Shown: in pieces, positions 61,211 through 64,000 of the stretch
Layout of the letters: each line of letters begins with the position of its first letter
How positions within the stretch are numbered: position 1 is the first letter of the stretch
Translations under genes and position numbers: made by a program
Origin: Manis javanica
Taxonomy: Eukaryota; Chordata; Mammalia; Pholidota; Manidae
NCBI RefSeq assembly: GCF_040802235.1
Contig: NC_133156.1
Location: forward strand, 138,367,173 to 138,431,172
Direction: 5' to 3'
DNA length: 64,000 nucleotides
The notes under the pieces: generated by a model
Database searches by the model: none
Seen by the model: the letters and a program-made list of their open reading frames with translations, nothing else
What the model was told of the DNA's origin: nothing

Positions 61211-63904
61211 ATTTTAGGAAGATGGACAGAATCCTGGGGGTTATCTTCATATTTCCACAGGGAGAATATGTGTTAAGGAAATCAAGTTGCATTAATTGTT
61301 CATACATTAGCCATCTATTGGCTGTTAATTTCAAGTTGATCTTAAATTGATCTTCTAATGATTCTGTTCTGAATCTGCCTGGGTAAATATGTTCTGTTCT
61401 TCAGACCACAGGCAAAAACTGAAACAGTAATACAGGGATCTATTTTTAAAAACCTAGAATAAAAAATTTTTTTTTCCAGGCAGATATATCTGCTCTTTTC
61501 AAAAAATAAAATGTCATGAGAAAAGATCCAGTGAATGTTAAATTATCCATGTGTGACACACTTGCTTTCTTGGGGTTGTCACTGGTTGAAGGATTTCATT
61601 TAGCATTTTGTTCAGAGACTTTGAATGATTTGTTGGAAATTTTACAGAATGATCATGGGGTTAGCTGAGCTGCAAAGAATGTCTACTGGGTATAATTTTT
61701 TGGTGTGAATTCTGCCACCTGGCTGAAAACAAGGTGAATTTTTTTTTTTTTTTTGATGAGTGACTCGTACAGTTGAAACGTTAACTTCAAAAATGATTTT
61801 GCACTGGTGATTCAGTCCTCCAACACAGGGAGATGTAGCAAGAGAACAGACTGCTTCTTCCTTGCTCATTTCCTGCTTGGCCTTGTTGTGTGGCTTTGCT
61901 GTGATGTCACTGATGTTCGCCAGAGGGGTTGGAACAAAGGATACTCGGCTTCCTTCTATTTTTGGACCTTCTAAGAGTAGAATGGAATGTCTCTCAGGGC
62001 AAGGCGAGAGTGCTTCCCACCCTTAAGAGCAGCAGGGAGTGAGTGGGCTGATGAGATAATCGCCCACAATTACAAGTAAATGGATGGTAGAGGTGGAGGA
62101 CTCTGGCCAAGAAAAACTGCACTGTGACTTGGGCTTTCTGTATTCTTGGATATTTAACAATGTCTTCCCAGTGAGTGTAGCTCATAATGCAACAGCTCTT
62201 GTACATGATTTAGCCAAATGAAGTTCCCTGTAAGTAGAGGTGGCCAGGCAGTCACGTAGGAAGACAAGACAAAAACCTGGAAGCCTTTCTATACAGGCAA
62301 AGTCTTAGAGAACTTAATGGAGAAGACATTTCTCATTCCATCCTTCCTTTAGGTGTGGTATGCTCTGAAAACTACAATCTTAAAAATCTGTGCTCTCTCC
62401 AGTTTTTATCTCCTGGGGATAGTTCATTTGATTGATGCCACCTGGGGGATGAATCCTTATCATCATAATAAAGTTCCACTGCTTTTTCGTTTTCATTTCA
62501 CATCCAGTGTGCCCTTTAGTTTCCTTTCTCTATTTTGGTATGCTAATTATGTGCAAGTGGCCAAAGCATAATTTGGGCCCTTTAAAGGGCCCCTCCCCAT
62601 ATGCATCTAGCTCAGATTTCAGGAACCCTCTGGGCACTCCTCTGTTATATATGGACTTGCAGTTGTGCCACGACTGTGAGTTGCAAAATAGTTCAAATAC
62701 ACAAGGAACTATTTCAGAAATTTACAAAGGCTCGCCTTGCTTTGTCCAGCCTGTTAAAAAAATATTTAAGGAGGCTCACATCGCTCACAGGTATCAGGGG
62801 ATTTGACTTATAGTCTAGAAGCTGCAGGAGATCCTTTTGCTTTTTTTCCTCTGCCCTCATCCCCTTCCCAGTATTCACTTCTTTTCTATGTTACATTTGC
62901 TGTTACATACATATGTGTGTAAGTGTCTTCTCTGTCAATATAAAGAGAAAGTGAAAAATGTGAAAAAATTACAGTAGAGGAGAAAAGAGCACAGGAGTTG
63001 CTAGGCATATATCGAGTATACAGCAAATAATTGTTTTATGTTTCTTCCCTTTCTTTTCTCGACAACATCTCCCTCTTATTTTTAGTGGAGCAAGTAGATG
63101 GGAGGTGTCCAAGGGAACCCTCAGTCCTTTGGAGAGAAAGACACAGTGAACAGGGGTGGCCCTCCTCTCCCCCACTGTATTCCTTAGGGCCAAGCATGCC
63201 CACAGCTCAATCCTAGAAGTTGAAAGGAAACCATGAATGCAAAACCACCTTTTTATCTCCTCCCAAACTGTCTTCCTTTACCTTTCAGGGTGAACTCTCA
63301 GTCATAGTTTCCACTGAAGGCATTTTCAGGCCTAGACAAGACTTTTCATTAATTTAGGAAGTAGTAGATAGAAGTGCAAATATGCTAAGCCAACCAAATT
63401 TCAATTAATTGTGCCAAAATGTGTTGGGTAGCTTCGGATGACACAAGGCTCTTAGACTATGGAGGGAAAGACTCTAAGGTATTGAAATCTTTTTGAGTAA
63501 TTTGGTGAAACATATAATGATGGGTGATGAATCTCTGTACCTCCTGTCTGCTTCTGTACTCTGACCTGTGCTTTGCTGAGACTGAAGGTAATATCTATTA
63601 GAGAAAAGGAAATTTGAGTAAGAAATATTCTACTTTCATTTTGCACATGATTAAGCTTTACTGCAGCAAACTGTAGGGCAAAAAACCAGTCTTTGACTTG
63701 CCTGGGGGGAAAATTTCAATGCCAAGTGATGATGAATGCATGAAGATTATTAATGTAACAGGGCACAGAGATGGATTAATGTGTTTATTTTTCGTCTAGA
63801 AGATTATCTTATGCATGTCTTGGGGTAGTGTCAAAATATTTCATCTTTGTTATTTTCTACTATGAATTATATAGTCAGTACTTCTCTAGTGATTTTGTTT
63901 TTTC

Positions 63905-64000
63905 TTGCTCATTCTACAAATGAACCACTGTTATGTAGCAGGCACCATGCTAGGCCCTAGAGCTACCGAGTTCATTCAGACAGGCAGGAGCCCTACTTCC
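63905..64000 (-). repeat. LINE-2/MIR-type tail, antisense, cut by window end
   Basis: 'gttatgtagcaggcaccatgctaggccctagagctac' is the antisense tail of an ancient L2. Confidence 0.6.

Larger units (their letters stand above)
54049..64000 (+). other. MARCHF11: MARCHF11 intron 2 (5' part; runs off the window)
   Basis: The intron starts with GTAAAC directly after exon 2 and continues to the window edge. I looked for the next exon, expected to start with the membrane-proximal segment and first transmembrane helix, and did not find it, so this intron exceeds 9.9 kb. It is AT-rich and mostly unique. It holds a minus-strand MIR, an MLT1-like fragment, a MIR, a hAT-type element, and LINE-2 3'-end traces, listed separately. 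No antisense gene is evident. Confidence 0.85.

Noticed and set aside
62340..62575. Possible MARCHF11 exon 3 (hydrophobic frame)
   Set aside because: The frame contains a hydrophobic stretch but does not continue residue 231 with the expected membrane-proximal segment, and lacks matching splice phase; likely chance.

Overview
This window is nuclear DNA from a placental mammal. The evidence is an intron-containing gene with a CpG-island promoter, set in AT-rich intergenic DNA full of decayed LINE-1, LINE-2, MIR, MLT1-type LTR and hAT/MER5 repeats. The one protein-coding gene I can support is the 5' part of MARCHF11 (MARCH11), a membrane-associated RING-CH ubiquitin ligase, on the + strand. Exon 1 coding sequence is 52192-52728 and exon 2 is 53893-54048. 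The window ends inside intron 2, so the transmembrane and C-terminal exons lie downstream and are not seen here. The two exons together encode the disordered N-terminus and a complete C4HC3 RING-CH zinc-binding domain. The RING is split by a phase-0 intron.

The species is less certain. About 64 kb contains no recognisable Alu, B1/B2, carnivore tRNA-Lys SINE, ruminant BovB/tRNA SINE or equine ERE; the only SINEs I see are ancient MIRs. Two young poly(A)-tailed copies of a ~490-520 bp element are present (2756-3242 and 16898-17418). I believe this element type is abundant in pangolin genomes, but that is recollection and was not checked. My best guess is a laurasiatherian mammal, possibly a pangolin (Manis), with low to moderate confidence.

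Layout. 1-11.0 kb: decayed MIR/LINE-2, an L2 carrying a young insertion, the 5' half of an old antisense L1 (3.9-6.8 kb), then a minus-strand L2-like element interrupted by an MLT1 LTR (9.29-9.71 kb). 11-25 kb: mostly unique AT-rich sequence, a second young element (16.9 kb), a solo LTR inserted into an L1 fragment with a target duplication (17.7-18.5 kb), paired LTRs at 20.7-21.5 kb, and an antisense L1 3' end (23.3 kb). 25-38 kb: MLT1 fragments, an L2, a sense L1 3' end (29.9-31.2 kb), a minus-strand L2 (33.2-34.4 kb), microsatellites, and a MER5A nested in an older LTR-like repeat. 38-48 kb: several LTRs, one nested in another, MER5A, a near-complete MIR, a perfect 73-bp tandem duplication (45.62-45.77 kb) and a minus-strand L2. 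48.8-51.5 kb: approach to the promoter. 51.5-52.9 kb: CpG island with promoter and exon 1. 52.9-64 kb: introns of MARCHF11 with exon 2 and a few old repeats.

I found no operon, CRISPR array, RNA gene or clearly new gene system. The most interesting items are the young element pair, the repeat insertions with readable target duplications, the perfect 73-bp duplication, and the triplet-repeat-rich exon 1. Open reading frames elsewhere, including a long antisense frame across the CpG island, look like chance or composition effects.
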